In this document: positions 24,454 through 33,322 of the stretch, one piece after another
How positions within the stretch are numbered: position 1 is the stretch's first letter
How the letters are laid out: every line of letters starts with the position of its first letter
Assembly: GCF_003386235.1 (NCBI RefSeq)
Contig: NZ_QRDZ01000037.1
Coordinates: 30,957 to 94,956, forward strand
Source: Cohnella phaseoli
GTDB taxonomy: Bacteria; Bacillota; Bacilli; Paenibacillales; Paenibacillaceae
Direction of reading: 5' to 3'
DNA: 64,000 nt
Made by a program: the position numbers and the translations under genes
Notes under the pieces: generated by a model
What the model saw: the letters and a program-made list of their open reading frames with translations, nothing else
Database searches by the model: none
Told to the model about the DNA's origin: nothing

Positions 24454-25140
24454 ATGCGGAAGAAGATTTTAGTCGGTTTGTTGATATTGTTTATGGCAGC
24501 TTCGGCAACGGCAGTCGCCAGCGACGCACTCAAGTATAAGGGGATGCCTGTAAGGCAACTGGTGTGGAACGGGAAGTCTGTGAAAAGCAAGGATGTTCCT
24601 GTTGTCGTGATGGACGGTCGCACGATGATTCCAGTCAATATGCTCAAATCGGTCGGATACACCATCACTACTTCCGGCAACAAAGTGATAGTCGTACCTG
24701 CCAGCAATAAGAATTATTTGAACAACATCGGAATATTGACTTCGTTTAGCAGACTGTTCGTTGGTCTGAGGGAGTTGGAGGGGATGCTCTTGCTAAGTAC
24801 GGTTGAGTCGGGCGGAGGCGAAAAAATCAGTCAGGAGACAATAGCGGCTGTAAAGGATTCAATGGCTTATTGGGAGCAGGAATATGCGCCAAGGGTGAAA
24901 TTGTTGGATGATGTCTCGCCGATCGATGATTATCCGCGAGACATCTATAGAGGAGCTGAGGAGGCAATGAAACGATATAGACAAACAGTGGAAAGCTGGA
25001 CGAAGTATGCAAAGTCCGGCTCCAAAGAAGATTTGAATGTCTTTCTGCCACGCGTTAAGGACGCGCAGAAGCAGCTTAAAGCTGTCCAACAATCCGTTGA
25101 CGACTATTTAAACAAGAACTTTGTGAGATTAGAACAGTGA
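24454..25140 (+). CDS. Secreted protein with copper-amine-oxidase-N-like (stalk) domain
   Basis: 228 residues. The signal peptide (MRKKILVGLLILFMAASATA) is likely cleaved near Ala23. Residues 30-90 (Y-K-G-M-P-V-R-Q-L-V-W-N-G, D-G-R-T-M-I-P-V-N-M-L) resemble the repeat called copper amine oxidase N-terminal or stalk domain, common in Paenibacillus envelope proteins. The rest is alpha-helical. GC is lower than in the neighbours. RBS GGGAGG. Role unknown. Confidence 0.72.
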   Translation: MRKKILVGLLILFMAASATAVASDALKYKGMPVRQLVWNGKSVKSKDVPVVVMDGRTMIPVNMLKSVGYTITTSGNKVIVVPASNKNYLNNIGILTSFSRLFVGLRELEGMLLLSTVESGGGEKISQETIAAVKDSMAYWEQEYAPRVKLLDDVSPIDDYPRDIYRGAEEAMKRYRQTVESWTKYAKSGSKEDLNVFLPRVKDAQKQLKAVQQSVDDYLNKNFVRLEQ

Positions 25141-25174
25141 AATTTCACCATCGCCTGGCACGTTCGCGTATAGC

Positions 25175-25215
25175 AAAACCCGGCCCCGTTCCCTCAAGAA
25201 CGCAGGCCGGGTTTT
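25175..25215. terminator. Bidirectional terminator
   Basis: AAAACCCGGCC (25175-25185) and GGCCGGGTTTT (25205-25215) form a perfect stem with T-tracts on both strands. It serves the secreted-protein gene on the plus strand and the TetR remnant on the minus strand. Confidence 0.92.
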
Positions 25216-25219
25216 CCCG

Positions 25220-25570
25220 TTAAGGCCGATTCCGCAAATAATCCAATATCATCCGCTTTAGAATCTCAAGCTGCCGTCCCGCATCAAGATCGGATACGAA
25301 CGAGAGAATATTATGCTGGAGCGACAGCTTCCGCGAAAAAATGCCGAAAACGTTAATGACCGTGGTCAACGTTTCGGAGACGGAAAGATCGGAGCGGATC
25401 GAGCCGTCCAACTGCCCTTCCCGAATAATCTTGCTGTATTCGCGGGAAGTTGCCCTGTAGAGCTCGTTAAAGCTCTCGAAGTCCTCCAGAGGTTCCGGAG
25501 AATGCGCGGCATAGCTCGCTTCCAACCGAACGAGGCGGTTTGCAAGATGATTAGCCCTACTGAAATACAT
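25220..25570 (-). pseudogene. 5'-truncated TetR-family regulator (ligand-binding half only)
   Basis: 116 residues from an in-frame ATG at 25570, matching the C-terminal domain of TetR regulators (S-R-A-N-H-L-A-N-R-L-V-R-L-E-A-S-Y, then R-S-D-L-S-V-S-E-T-L-T-T-V-I-N). The helix-turn-helix half is absent. The open frame that continues to 25984 runs antisense to the SDR gene and is not TetR. The gene was probably cut when the SDR operon start was placed here. No RBS for the remnant. Confidence 0.75.
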
Positions 25571-25600
25571 TCGAATGACAAGCAAAGGAGATGCGTAAAC

Positions 25601-26353
25601 ATGGGAGTGCTGGACAATAAAGTAGCGATTGTAACGGGTGCGGGAAGCGGCATGGGGCGCGAGGAAGCGCTGCTGTTCGCCAGAGAGGGAGCGACGGTCG
25701 TCGCCACCGACATCAACGAAGCCGCCGTGCACAACGTTGTTAAGGAAATTGAAGCGGAAGGAGGAAAGGGAATCGCCTTCGCGCATAACGTAGCCTCCGA
25801 GGAAGAGTGGAAGCGCGTCGTGGACGCCGCCGTCGCCAATTCCGGCAAAGTGGATGTTCTTGTCAACAATGCGGGCATTTCGCTGGCAACCGGACTTCTG
25901 GAAACGACGATCGAGCAGTGGAACAAAGTGATGAACATTAATCTGACTAGCGTGTTCCTTGGAATGAAGTACGTTATTCCGCACATGCAGGCCAACAAAG
26001 GCGGATCCATCGTCAATATATCCTCCATTGCCGGGCTCACCGGCAGCAGCGGCGCAGGAGCCTATACGGCCTCCAAAGGCGCGGTTCGCATGCTAACCAA
26101 AGCTGCGGCGGTCGATTTCGGCAAGGATCACATTCGCGTCAACTCCGTGCATCCGGGTTTCATCGAAACTCCAATGAGCGCCGAGTTTGTCAACAACGAG
26201 CAGATGCTCCAATGGTTCCTGTCCCAGACTGCGCTGCCGAGAGTCGGTCAAGCGTCCGAGGTTGCGCAAGCGGTGCTGTTTCTGGCATCCGACGCCGCTT
26301 CCTATTTGACCGGAATCGAGCTGCCCGTAGACGGCGGCGTTACCGCGAAATAA
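25601..26353 (+). CDS. Short-chain dehydrogenase/reductase
   Basis: 250 residues from ATG 25601 (RBS AAAGGAGA); the longer open frame upstream is antisense to the TetR remnant. Rossmann motif T-G-A-G-S-G-M-G at 13-20, D-I-N after beta-3, N-N-A-G near 89, catalytic S (S-S-I-A-G) and Y-x-x-x-K (Y-T-A-S-K) near 154. C-terminal D-G-G-V-T-A-K. A classical NAD(P)-dependent alcohol or ketone oxidoreductase. First of a three-gene operon with the FAD dehydrogenase and CoxG-like genes. Confidence 0.93.
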   Translation: MGVLDNKVAIVTGAGSGMGREEALLFAREGATVVATDINEAAVHNVVKEIEAEGGKGIAFAHNVASEEEWKRVVDAAVANSGKVDVLVNNAGISLATGLLETTIEQWNKVMNINLTSVFLGMKYVIPHMQANKGGSIVNISSIAGLTGSSGAGAYTASKGAVRMLTKAAAVDFGKDHIRVNSVHPGFIETPMSAEFVNNEQMLQWFLSQTALPRVGQASEVAQAVLFLASDAASYLTGIELPVDGGVTAK

Positions 26354-26384
26354 CGGCCCTTAACCGCGAGAGGAGACGATGCAC

Positions 26385-28028
26385 ATGCCAGCGAAAAAAC
26401 CGCAGCAATGGGACCGCGAAGTCGATGTAATCGTAATGGGGACGGGAGGAGCGGCTCTTGTGTCCGCGATTCTGGCTCATGACCAAGGCGCGAAGGTGCT
26501 GATTATCGAGAAGGCGGAACAGATCGGCGGAACGACTGCTTTTTCAGGGGGCGTGCCATGGGTTCCGATGAATCGTTACATGAAGGAAGCGGGTATCGAG
26601 GATTCAAGGGAAGAGTCGTTGAGGTATGCCAAAAGACTGACTGGGGGCAAGGAGCCGGACCCCGAGCTAATCGAGACGTTTATCGACAACGGTCACAAAA
26701 TGATCGACTATTTGTACGAGCATACGCCTGTGCGTTTTTCGATACCGAAAGGGTATCCGGAGTACTACGCAACTTTGCCGGGAGGCAAGCCGACCGGAGG
26801 GCGCTCGCTTGACCCGATGCCGTTCGACATGAACCAGATCGGAGAATGGGCGTACAAGGTACGCAACAATCCGGCCTTCCCGCCTCTGACGCTGGAGGAG
26901 GGAGGAGCGATTGGCGGCATCGATTTCGCGAAGATCGCGGAACGGATGGAAAACAACATCGTCACAATGGGCCGCTCTCTCATCGCCTCGCTGTTCAAGG
27001 CTGTGCTCGACCGGGGTATTGAGACGTTGACCGGTACGCCGGGCAAGGAGCTCATTCTGAACGATACGGGCGAAGTGATCGGCTTGGTCGCCGAGCAGGG
27101 GGACTCTATGCTGAACATCGGCGCACGTAAAGGAGTTATTCTCGCTTCCGGCGGGTTTGAATGGAACAGGGAGCTGGTGAAGGCCTTCTTGAAAGCCGAA
27201 GTGACGCATCCGCTCTCGCCGGCAGGCAACGACGGAGACGGCCTCGTCATGGCGATGGAGGCGGGAGCCGCACTGGCTAACATGAGCGAAGCATGGTGGT
27301 ATCCGGCGATGCAGGATCCGACGTTCGAATACGAGGATCGCGTCTTGAATCAGCTTGGAGGCGGCCGCATGGGACCCAACAGCATTATCGTCAACCGCCA
27401 TGGCAGAAGGTTCGTGCACGAAGGCGTGACGTACAACGATATGCCCAAAGCGTTTTACGAGTACGATCCTGTCGCTTTGGAGTGGCCGAACGAGCCTCCG
27501 GTATGGATGATTTTCGACCAGCAGCTGAAGGACCGTACGATGATCGTCACGATGATGCCGGGCGAAGACGCGCCGGATTGGGTAGACAGATCGGATAATT
27601 TACGCGATCTGGCCGCAAAAATCGGCGTCGATCCTGACGGGTTGGAGCGTACCGTGGCCAGATGGAACGACAATGTGCGGCAAGGAGCGGACCCGGATTT
27701 CGGCAGGGGCACGACCTTCTTCGAGAACCTCGGCGGGGGCGGAGGCAGTGCGGAGGCGAATCTCGGCACGATTGAGCAGGCTCCGTTTTACGCTCTTCCG
27801 GTATACGCCGGTACGTTAGGAACGAACGGCGGGCCACGCATCAACGCCGATGGCCAGGTAATCAGCCTGCGCGGCAAGCCGATTCCCGGATTATACGCGG
27901 CGGGCAATGCTTCGATGGGTATTATGGGTCAAGCGTACGCCAGCGCCGGCGGAACGCTCGGCCCCGGAATGACGATGGGCTACTTGGCGGGAATTGCGGC
28001 AGGACAAACGGCGCCCAGAGACATCTGA
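26385..28028 (+). CDS. FAD-dependent dehydrogenase (3-ketosteroid dehydrogenase/fumarate reductase family)
   Basis: 547 residues from ATG 26385, chosen over ATG 26379 because AGGAG lies 9 rather than 3 bases away. The N-terminal FAD motif is V-I-V-M-G-T-G-G-A-A-L-V-S with E-K after beta-2 and G-G-T-T-A-F-S-G-G. The C-terminal FAD-closing region is N-G-G-P-R-I-N-A-D-G...G-L-Y-A-A-G-N-A-S. Members introduce double bonds next to ketones in steroids or cyclic ketones. Context with an SDR and a CoxG-like protein suggests catabolism of a cyclic ketone or steroid-like compound (inference). Confidence 0.9.
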   Translation: MPAKKPQQWDREVDVIVMGTGGAALVSAILAHDQGAKVLIIEKAEQIGGTTAFSGGVPWVPMNRYMKEAGIEDSREESLRYAKRLTGGKEPDPELIETFIDNGHKMIDYLYEHTPVRFSIPKGYPEYYATLPGGKPTGGRSLDPMPFDMNQIGEWAYKVRNNPAFPPLTLEEGGAIGGIDFAKIAERMENNIVTMGRSLIASLFKAVLDRGIETLTGTPGKELILNDTGEVIGLVAEQGDSMLNIGARKGVILASGGFEWNRELVKAFLKAEVTHPLSPAGNDGDGLVMAMEAGAALANMSEAWWYPAMQDPTFEYEDRVLNQLGGGRMGPNSIIVNRHGRRFVHEGVTYNDMPKAFYEYDPVALEWPNEPPVWMIFDQQLKDRTMIVTMMPGEDAPDWVDRSDNLRDLAAKIGVDPDGLERTVARWNDNVRQGADPDFGRGTTFFENLGGGGGSAEANLGTIEQAPFYALPVYAGTLGTNGGPRINADGQVISLRGKPIPGLYAAGNASMGIMGQAYASAGGTLGPGMTMGYLAGIAAGQTAPRDI

Positions 28029-28058
28029 CCACAAGACGAAAAAAGGAGCTGAACCGTT

Positions 28059-28514
28059 ATGCCAAACGGAATTCATACGATAGAGCTTCCGGTTGCGATC
28101 GATAAAATATGGAATTTCGTCAGCGATATGAATAAGTGGGCGCCGCTCGTCCCCGGGTATATCGAGCACGAAATTCTGAGCGATCGTCAATCCACCTGGG
28201 CCTTCAAAGGCGATCTCGGCTTTATGAAAAAAACGGTCAAGCTAAAGATCGACATCAAGGAATGGATCGAGCCTACGAAGGTAACTTTCGATCTTACGGG
28301 GCTGTCCGACAACTTCGGAGGCAACGGATACTTCGAGGCGGAGACCGTGGATGACAATACGACGAAAATGACCGGATGCCTGGACATTACAGCCAAAGGC
28401 GCAATGGGCCCGATGGTCAACACGATTCTGAAAACGTTCGTTCCGAAAACCGCCCAAGAGCTATCCGAGGCGATTGCCAATCGGATTGAGGAGATCGAGA
28501 ACGTTAAAGCATAA
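28059..28514 (+). CDS. SRPBCC/CoxG-like protein
   Basis: 151 residues, START-like helix-grip fold. V-A-I-D-K-I-W-N-F-V-S-D-M-N-K-W-A-P-L-V-P-G-Y near the N-terminus and the G-N-G-Y-F-E-A-E-T-V-D-D-N-T-T-K-M strand pattern match CoxG/SRPBCC proteins. These bind hydrophobic ligands or help recruit dehydrogenases to the membrane. Third gene of the operon, RBS AAAGGAG, terminator right after. Confidence 0.85.
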   Translation: MPNGIHTIELPVAIDKIWNFVSDMNKWAPLVPGYIEHEILSDRQSTWAFKGDLGFMKKTVKLKIDIKEWIEPTKVTFDLTGLSDNFGGNGYFEAETVDDNTTKMTGCLDITAKGAMGPMVNTILKTFVPKTAQELSEAIANRIEEIENVKA

Positions 28515-28517
28515 TAG

Positions 28518-28555
28518 AAGAGGGGCAGCTCCGCCGTTCGGAGCCGCCCCTCTTT
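28518..28555. terminator. Intrinsic terminator between convergent operons
   Basis: AAGAGGGGC-A-GCTCCG pairs with CGGAGC-C-GCCCCTCTT around a 5-base loop, followed by T residues. It ends the SDR/FAD/CoxG operon on the plus strand. Confidence 0.9.
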
Positions 28556-28588
28556 CGTAGAATTTGTTCATCGGCAACCCGCAGCAAC

Positions 28589-29302
28589 TCAAGCCTCGTA
28601 GTTAACCAAATATTGCTGAAGCGCGGTATTGTAATAGCCGACGCTGTATTCGGCCACGTCGCCGGACGGGACGCGGGAGTAACGCGAGCGCCGCAGCAGA
28701 TGGGTGTTCGGCTCCAGCTTTAGCAGTTCGGAGACGCGGACGGGCGCAACGGCGACTTCGAAATGATCGCGGAAACTCGCCAGCCCGATTTCTTGCTCCT
28801 CCAGCCAACCGTACAACGATTGTTCTCCGAGATCGGCTGCTTCGACATTGCCCGTGCGGGACGTCAAATAGTGCGTGTAGTGAACATACGGCACATCGTC
28901 AAGGAAGTACAGACGCTCTATACAAACGCAGCTTTCCCCAAACAGACGATAAGGCTCGGAGCCTTCCGCGTTGCGGATCGTCTCTGTGCTAAGCAGTCGC
29001 TTGCGGATGCGATGCCCTCCCTCGACGAGAATTTCGGTGAAGCTCATCTGCTTCGACAGTCGGGAGGTGGACGTGTTGCGCAGCACCTTCGTGCCTTTGC
29101 CGCTGCCTTTTTCCAGATAGCCTTCCTGCACAAGCTCCTGGATCGCGTTGCGGACGGTAATTTTACTGACCGAGAACTCTTGCTCGAGCTGCGGCTCCGA
29201 CGGAATCAAATCCCCGAGCGGATAGACGCCGTGCAGAATGCGGTCTTTAATAATATTTTTAATTTGTCGGTACAAAGGTTTGTGGTCCCGGGACAAGGTC
29301 AT
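28589..29302 (-). CDS. GntR-family regulator (HutC/UTRA type)
   Basis: 237 residues. Winged helix at 10-75 (Y-R-Q-I-K-N-I-I-K-D-R-I-L, then S-K-I-T-V-R-N-A-I-Q-E-L) and a C-terminal UTRA effector domain. Last gene of the minus-strand dga-like operon, 15 bases after the sugar kinase. The 22-bp palindrome over the operon's -10 (33323-33344) has the half-site shape expected for this subfamily, so autoregulation is likely. The effector is probably a phosphosugar intermediate. Confidence 0.92.
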   Translation of the reverse strand: MTLSRDHKPLYRQIKNIIKDRILHGVYPLGDLIPSEPQLEQEFSVSKITVRNAIQELVQEGYLEKGSGKGTKVLRNTSTSRLSKQMSFTEILVEGGHRIRKRLLSTETIRNAEGSEPYRLFGESCVCIERLYFLDDVPYVHYTHYLTSRTGNVEAADLGEQSLYGWLEEQEIGLASFRDHFEVAVAPVRVSELLKLEPNTHLLRRSRYSRVPSGDVAEYSVGYYNTALQQYLVNYEA

Positions 29303-29317
29303 TGCGATTGCTCCTAT

Positions 29318-30334
29318 CTACCTCTCTACGTCGCCTGCCGCTTGCGTCATAGCCCGCACGATTTCCCGTTCCGCAGCCATCGGGGTGTCCCCGACGGTCG
29401 TATGGGCCAACATGGCCGCCGCAGCTGCGTAACGAACTGTCCGTTCCGGTTCGAAGCCGGACAGCTCACCGTGCAGAATTCCGCTCGTGTAGGCGTCTCC
29501 AGCACCAATTCTATCATAAACGGCGAAGGTCAGCGTGTCGGAATAGTGAAAGCGTCCGTCCTTATACAAATACCCGCGCAAAGAATGCGTATTGTCTCCG
29601 TTTACGGAGCGGTGCGTTCCAGCCGCCACGGCAATGCCGTATATGCGAGCGACTTCGGGAACCAGCTCCTCCAGCTGCTCCTCGCGCGTCGTTCCCTTTG
29701 TCGGCATTCCGAGCAGGTACATCGCATCTTTCTCGTTCATCATCACGATGTCCGCCAATCCCAGCATTTGTTCATAAAAAGGCTTCGCCTTCTCGTACCC
29801 GTCCTCGCCCCACAAAGACGGACGATAATTACAATCGAACGCGACGAGGCTGCCGCGGGCTTTCGCCGCTTTCGCGAAACGCAGCATATGGCTTCTTACT
29901 GCATCGTTCATAGCCAGCGTAATGCCGCAGAAATGAGCGACATCCAGTTGGCCGGCGATATCGGCGAAATCGTAGGCGTCTGCCGGGGCCGTGTTGAAGC
30001 TGCTCTCCAAGCGGTTCGAGTAGGTGACGCGGCTCGGCCGTGCGCCAAAGCCGTTTTCAAGAAAATACATCCCGATATAGCTGCCGCCGCGAGCAACGAA
30101 TTTCTGGGCGATGCCGAGCTTGCGCAGGTTGGCTGTCGCGGCGTCGCCGAGCGGATTGTCCGGCAGCCGGGTAACCAGATAGCCGTCGTGACCGAAGCGA
30201 GCAAGTGCGGAGATTACGTTCACGCCCGTCCCGGAGAACGAGTAGCTTAGCGTATTAGCCTGCGACAGCAGGTCATACCCCGGCGCCTGCAGGCGCATCA
30301 TCACCTCTCCGAAAGCGGCGATCCGTTTACCCAT
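29318..30334 (-). CDS. kdgK: PfkB-family sugar kinase, probable 2-keto-3-deoxygluconate kinase
   Basis: 338 residues. Ribokinase-fold signature 1 (G-T-G-V-N-V-I-S-A-L-A-R-F-G) near residue 32 and signature 2 with the catalytic Asp (D-R-I-G-A-G-D-A-Y-T-S-G) near 268. KdgK converts 2-keto-3-deoxygluconate to its 6-phosphate, the substrate of the aldolase encoded next to it; its start overlaps that gene by 8 bases. Substrate assignment rests on context. Confidence 0.87.
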   Translation of the reverse strand: MGKRIAAFGEVMMRLQAPGYDLLSQANTLSYSFSGTGVNVISALARFGHDGYLVTRLPDNPLGDAATANLRKLGIAQKFVARGGSYIGMYFLENGFGARPSRVTYSNRLESSFNTAPADAYDFADIAGQLDVAHFCGITLAMNDAVRSHMLRFAKAAKARGSLVAFDCNYRPSLWGEDGYEKAKPFYEQMLGLADIVMMNEKDAMYLLGMPTKGTTREEQLEELVPEVARIYGIAVAAGTHRSVNGDNTHSLRGYLYKDGRFHYSDTLTFAVYDRIGAGDAYTSGILHGELSGFEPERTVRYAAAAAMLAHTTVGDTPMAAEREIVRAMTQAAGDVER

Positions 30335-31085
30335 TGGCTCCGTCCACCAATCTTTTCGTGATGGATAGTAGCTCCTTCACGTCGGCAACGTTCGTTTTGC
30401 CCGTCTCTTGGTCGATAATCGAGGAATAGACGTGAGGGATGACTTGCGGAATACCGGCGTCCAGACAAATTTGCAAAATTTCTTCATAATTATCCATATC
30501 GATGCCGCCGGTCGGCTCCAAGGCAAACCCTTCTTCCCCGCAAGCAATGGCGACGGCTTTCAGCTCCTCGATCCGGCTCAACCCGTTCATCGGAAAATAT
30601 TTAAGCGCATTGCCGCCCATATCCCGCACGAGCGCGATTGCCGATTTGACCGGAACGATTGCCTGATCCGCCTGGGCTGCGCTGATTGGACCGGTGGAGA
30701 TGCAGACATAGCCTGGACGCCCCGTCGGCGAGACGAGCGCATTGATCCAGCTGTCGCGGCCGTCCAGATTGGCGCGCGTCGCGCCTACGGCCGGGAACAC
30801 TTGGTTGATGTGGCTCCCCGGATAGCTTTTGGCAATTTCCACGACGACAGCGGCTTGACGATTGTCTCCTGCGCCCAAACCGATCGATACGGCTTCGTCG
30901 ATCGCTTCTCCGTACTGCTTCATGGCGGCGACGGCTTCTTCCGCGTTCGAATACGCCTTGGACAGCACGCCTACGAGAACGTGGCCTTCGGCCGCCTCGA
31001 ACACTTCCTTGGCGTTCTCGATATCCCGGGCCAGTACGTTAAGAGCGACGCGGTTTTTGTATAAGCGTTTGGATAAGTTCGACAT
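30327..31085 (-). CDS. dgaF: DgaF-type 2-dehydro-3-deoxy-6-phosphogluconate aldolase
   Basis: 252 residues from ATG 31085, where GGGAGGA lies 7 bases upstream; 13 extra codons upstream overlap the DgaE gene. Class I aldolase barrel with the Schiff-base lysine in N-A-L-K-Y-F-P-M and C-terminal E-P-T-G-G-I-D-M-D-N-Y phosphate site. In Salmonella DgaF cleaves KDPG made by DgaE to pyruvate and glyceraldehyde-3-phosphate. Gene order amidohydrolase-dgaE-dgaF supports the call. Confidence 0.88.
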   Translation of the reverse strand: MSNLSKRLYKNRVALNVLARDIENAKEVFEAAEGHVLVGVLSKAYSNAEEAVAAMKQYGEAIDEAVSIGLGAGDNRQAAVVVEIAKSYPGSHINQVFPAVGATRANLDGRDSWINALVSPTGRPGYVCISTGPISAAQADQAIVPVKSAIALVRDMGGNALKYFPMNGLSRIEELKAVAIACGEEGFALEPTGGIDMDNYEEILQICLDAGIPQVIPHVYSSIIDQETGKTNVADVKELLSITKRLVDGANG

Positions 31086-31086
31086 T

Positions 31087-32190
31087 TTAGAGTCCTCCCG
31101 TAAGTTCGCGAATTCTGACTGCAATCACATCGATATCGTCGCCTTGAAGGGGACGTGGGTCGATATCGAAATATCCTTGCTTCACGCCGTAGTCTCTAGT
31201 GTAAACAGCAATTTCTCCGCATTGCAGGCCCGCGACGACGTGTCCCGCATTCGTGCCCGAAGCGACAGGGTCAATCTTCACTCTCGCGCGGTAAATCGCT
31301 CGACCGGCCTCGTCCTGAACAATCGATACCTGCACGCCGGCAATATCGTTAAGCGGCATGAGCGTCTGAAGCGACGCTTTCTCCTGCTCGCTGTTGTCCT
31401 TTTTCCCGACATATTCGTCCAGCGCTTGCAGCAATCCGAATGTCGACTCCTTGCCGACTTTCATGCTCCGACCGATGCCGTGCAGCTGCGTTTTGAGCCA
31501 CTCCACATATTGTCGCTTGCCTCCGACGATACCGGAGGTCGGTCCCTCAATCGCCTTGGAGCCGCTGTAGATCGCAAGATCCGAGTAACGGACGTATTTC
31601 CTCAAATCCTCCTCGGCAGCCGCGTCCACAATCATCGGAACGCCGTTGCGCTGCGCGACTTCCCAGGCCTCTTCGACTGAAATCATATTCTTCTGCACGC
31701 AATGATGCGATTTCACATACAGAATGGCTGCGGTATTTGGACCAATTGCATCCTCGATGTGAGTAGCCTTGCCCTCGTTAGCGTATCCAACCTCGATCAG
31801 CTTGCCTCCGCCCAGGTAGACCATGGTCTCGACCGGCGCGCCGTACTGCACGTTATGGCCTTTCAGAATGATGATCTCGTTCGCGGCAATCGGCTCTTGA
31901 TGCAGGCGTTCGCTCAGACGTTGATTGCCTTTGGTCACAATAGCGGCGACCGACAGCGCAATGCCGCTGGAAGCCGAGTTAACGACAACGGCCGCTTCGG
32001 AGCCTAGAATGTCCGCGATATAATCTCCCGCCTTGTCGACGAGATCGGCGATCTCTACGTATTGCTGGCCTCCGCGCTTCATAGCGTCCATGACCGTATC
32101 GGTAGGGGCGGATACGCCAAGAATGCTCATCCGTCCGCTGGCATTGATGACTCTTTTAAGTCCGTATTTCGCATTTAATGAATTTGTCAC
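31087..32190 (-). CDS. dgaE: DgaE-type PLP-dependent ammonia-lyase
   Basis: 367 residues. Fold-type I PLP enzyme of the selenocysteine-synthase-like group: K-Y-G-L-K-R-V-I-N-A-S-G-R-M-S-I-L-G at the N-terminus, D-A-A-A-E-E-D near residue 185, and PLP lysine in Y-S-G-S-K-A-I-E-G-P. DgaE eliminates ammonia from D-glucosaminate-6-phosphate to give KDPG. The start overlaps the upstream amidohydrolase by 35 bases. No PTS genes are nearby, so the upstream source of substrate differs from Salmonella. Confidence 0.88.
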   Translation of the reverse strand: MTNSLNAKYGLKRVINASGRMSILGVSAPTDTVMDAMKRGGQQYVEIADLVDKAGDYIADILGSEAAVVVNSASSGIALSVAAIVTKGNQRLSERLHQEPIAANEIIILKGHNVQYGAPVETMVYLGGGKLIEVGYANEGKATHIEDAIGPNTAAILYVKSHHCVQKNMISVEEAWEVAQRNGVPMIVDAAAEEDLRKYVRYSDLAIYSGSKAIEGPTSGIVGGKRQYVEWLKTQLHGIGRSMKVGKESTFGLLQALDEYVGKKDNSEQEKASLQTLMPLNDIAGVQVSIVQDEAGRAIYRARVKIDPVASGTNAGHVVAGLQCGEIAVYTRDYGVKQGYFDIDPRPLQGDDIDVIAVRIRELTGGL

Positions 32191-33283
32191 CTGTCACCAC
32201 TCCTCTTGGCTCGATTATGCGATTCGCGATGCGTTCTTCTCCTTCGGAATCCATCAACGCGGTCCGTCTGTCTTCGATTGAAAACAAAGTCAGATTAGCC
32301 GGATCGCCGACACGGATTCGCCCCAACTCTGGCCTGCCGAGCCAGCTTGCGGGGCGATGCGTGACGGATGCGATGATTTCCTCCAAAGAGTAGCCTAGAT
32401 ACAGAAACTTGGAAAGAACGTTAGCCAGACTGTACACCGGCCCTTTTGTCCGGTTGCCCCGGTAGATGTCGGTGCTAATCGTGTGCGGACGGATTCCGGC
32501 CCTCTGGGCGGCTTCGGCAATGCGGAAAGAGAAGCTGGCCGTGCCGTGTCCGATGTCCAATTTTACGCCTCTATGGAGTGCTTCCTTAAGGGCGGTCAGC
32601 GGTTGCCCTTTTTCATCGAATAACCCGTTTTTCTTCCCGTGGAAACAATGCGTTATGACGTCCCCGTCCGACAGAAGCGGAACGATCTCTCGAATATCCG
32701 GCGGTCCCGAGCCAATGTGGACCATGAGCGGGAGCTTGGTTTCATCGGACAGCTTGCGGGCCATTCTGAGCGGCTCCAGTCCGCTGGTCCCGACGACGCT
32801 GCGGCTGATTCTCGCCTTGAAGCCGACGATGGAATCGGGATGATTGGCTGCGACGCTGGCAGCCAGTGCGGCATCGATCCACTCTAACTGCGACAGCTCG
32901 TCGATTCTGGCCAGTCCGATGCGAGAGATGTTCAGGAACGCGAATAGCCGAGTCGCCGCGCGTTCTCCAGCGGAGATCAACTCGTCGATCCGGTCCGCTC
33001 CGCAGCTTCCGGCATCGACGATTACGGCAACGCCCTGTTTGACGCCGATTTCGTCGATCTCGTCGCCGTAAGGCTCAAATTCCGGGAAGGCATGGACGTG
33101 CAGATCGATCCAGCCGCTGGATACGTAGCATCTGCCTTCGTAGTCCGCCGTATAGTCCGCTTCCGAGCCCGAACCGCGGTCGGTTCCGGCAGGAGAAACG
33201 TCTGCGATGATTCCATTGTTCACAATAATATCGACAAGAGCTTCGTCGGGCAGCCTGAGATTGTGTAACGCTAGCTTCTGCAA
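32156..33283 (-). CDS. Amidohydrolase/deacetylase-family metallohydrolase (EF_0837-like)
   Basis: 375 residues from TTG 33283 with GGGTGA upstream. Metal-dependent hydrolase barrel: D-L-H-V-H near residue 62, a lysine in V-G-F-K-A-R-I-S near 152, H in M-V-H-I-G-S-G near 188, T-H-C-F-H-G-K near 210 and D-I-G-H-G near 250. Family members are linked to dgaE/dgaF homologs in Enterococcus and others and are thought to deacylate an amino-sugar acid. First gene of the operon, so it may supply the amino acid sugar for DgaE. Confidence 0.88.
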   Translation of the reverse strand: MQKLALHNLRLPDEALVDIIVNNGIIADVSPAGTDRGSGSEADYTADYEGRCYVSSGWIDLHVHAFPEFEPYGDEIDEIGVKQGVAVIVDAGSCGADRIDELISAGERAATRLFAFLNISRIGLARIDELSQLEWIDAALAASVAANHPDSIVGFKARISRSVVGTSGLEPLRMARKLSDETKLPLMVHIGSGPPDIREIVPLLSDGDVITHCFHGKKNGLFDEKGQPLTALKEALHRGVKLDIGHGTASFSFRIAEAAQRAGIRPHTISTDIYRGNRTKGPVYSLANVLSKFLYLGYSLEEIIASVTHRPASWLGRPELGRIRVGDPANLTLFSIEDRRTALMDSEGEERIANRIIEPRGVVTGDKFIKCEIRT

Positions 33284-33322
33284 AGTGGTTCACCCGGTTT
33301 CTTTTCAAAAATAATTTCTTTA

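Noticed and set aside
25571..25984. Minus-strand extension of the TetR remnant to 254 residues
   Set aside because: The added part is antisense to the start of the SDR gene and shows no TetR helix-turn-helix; only the part below 25570 resembles the family.
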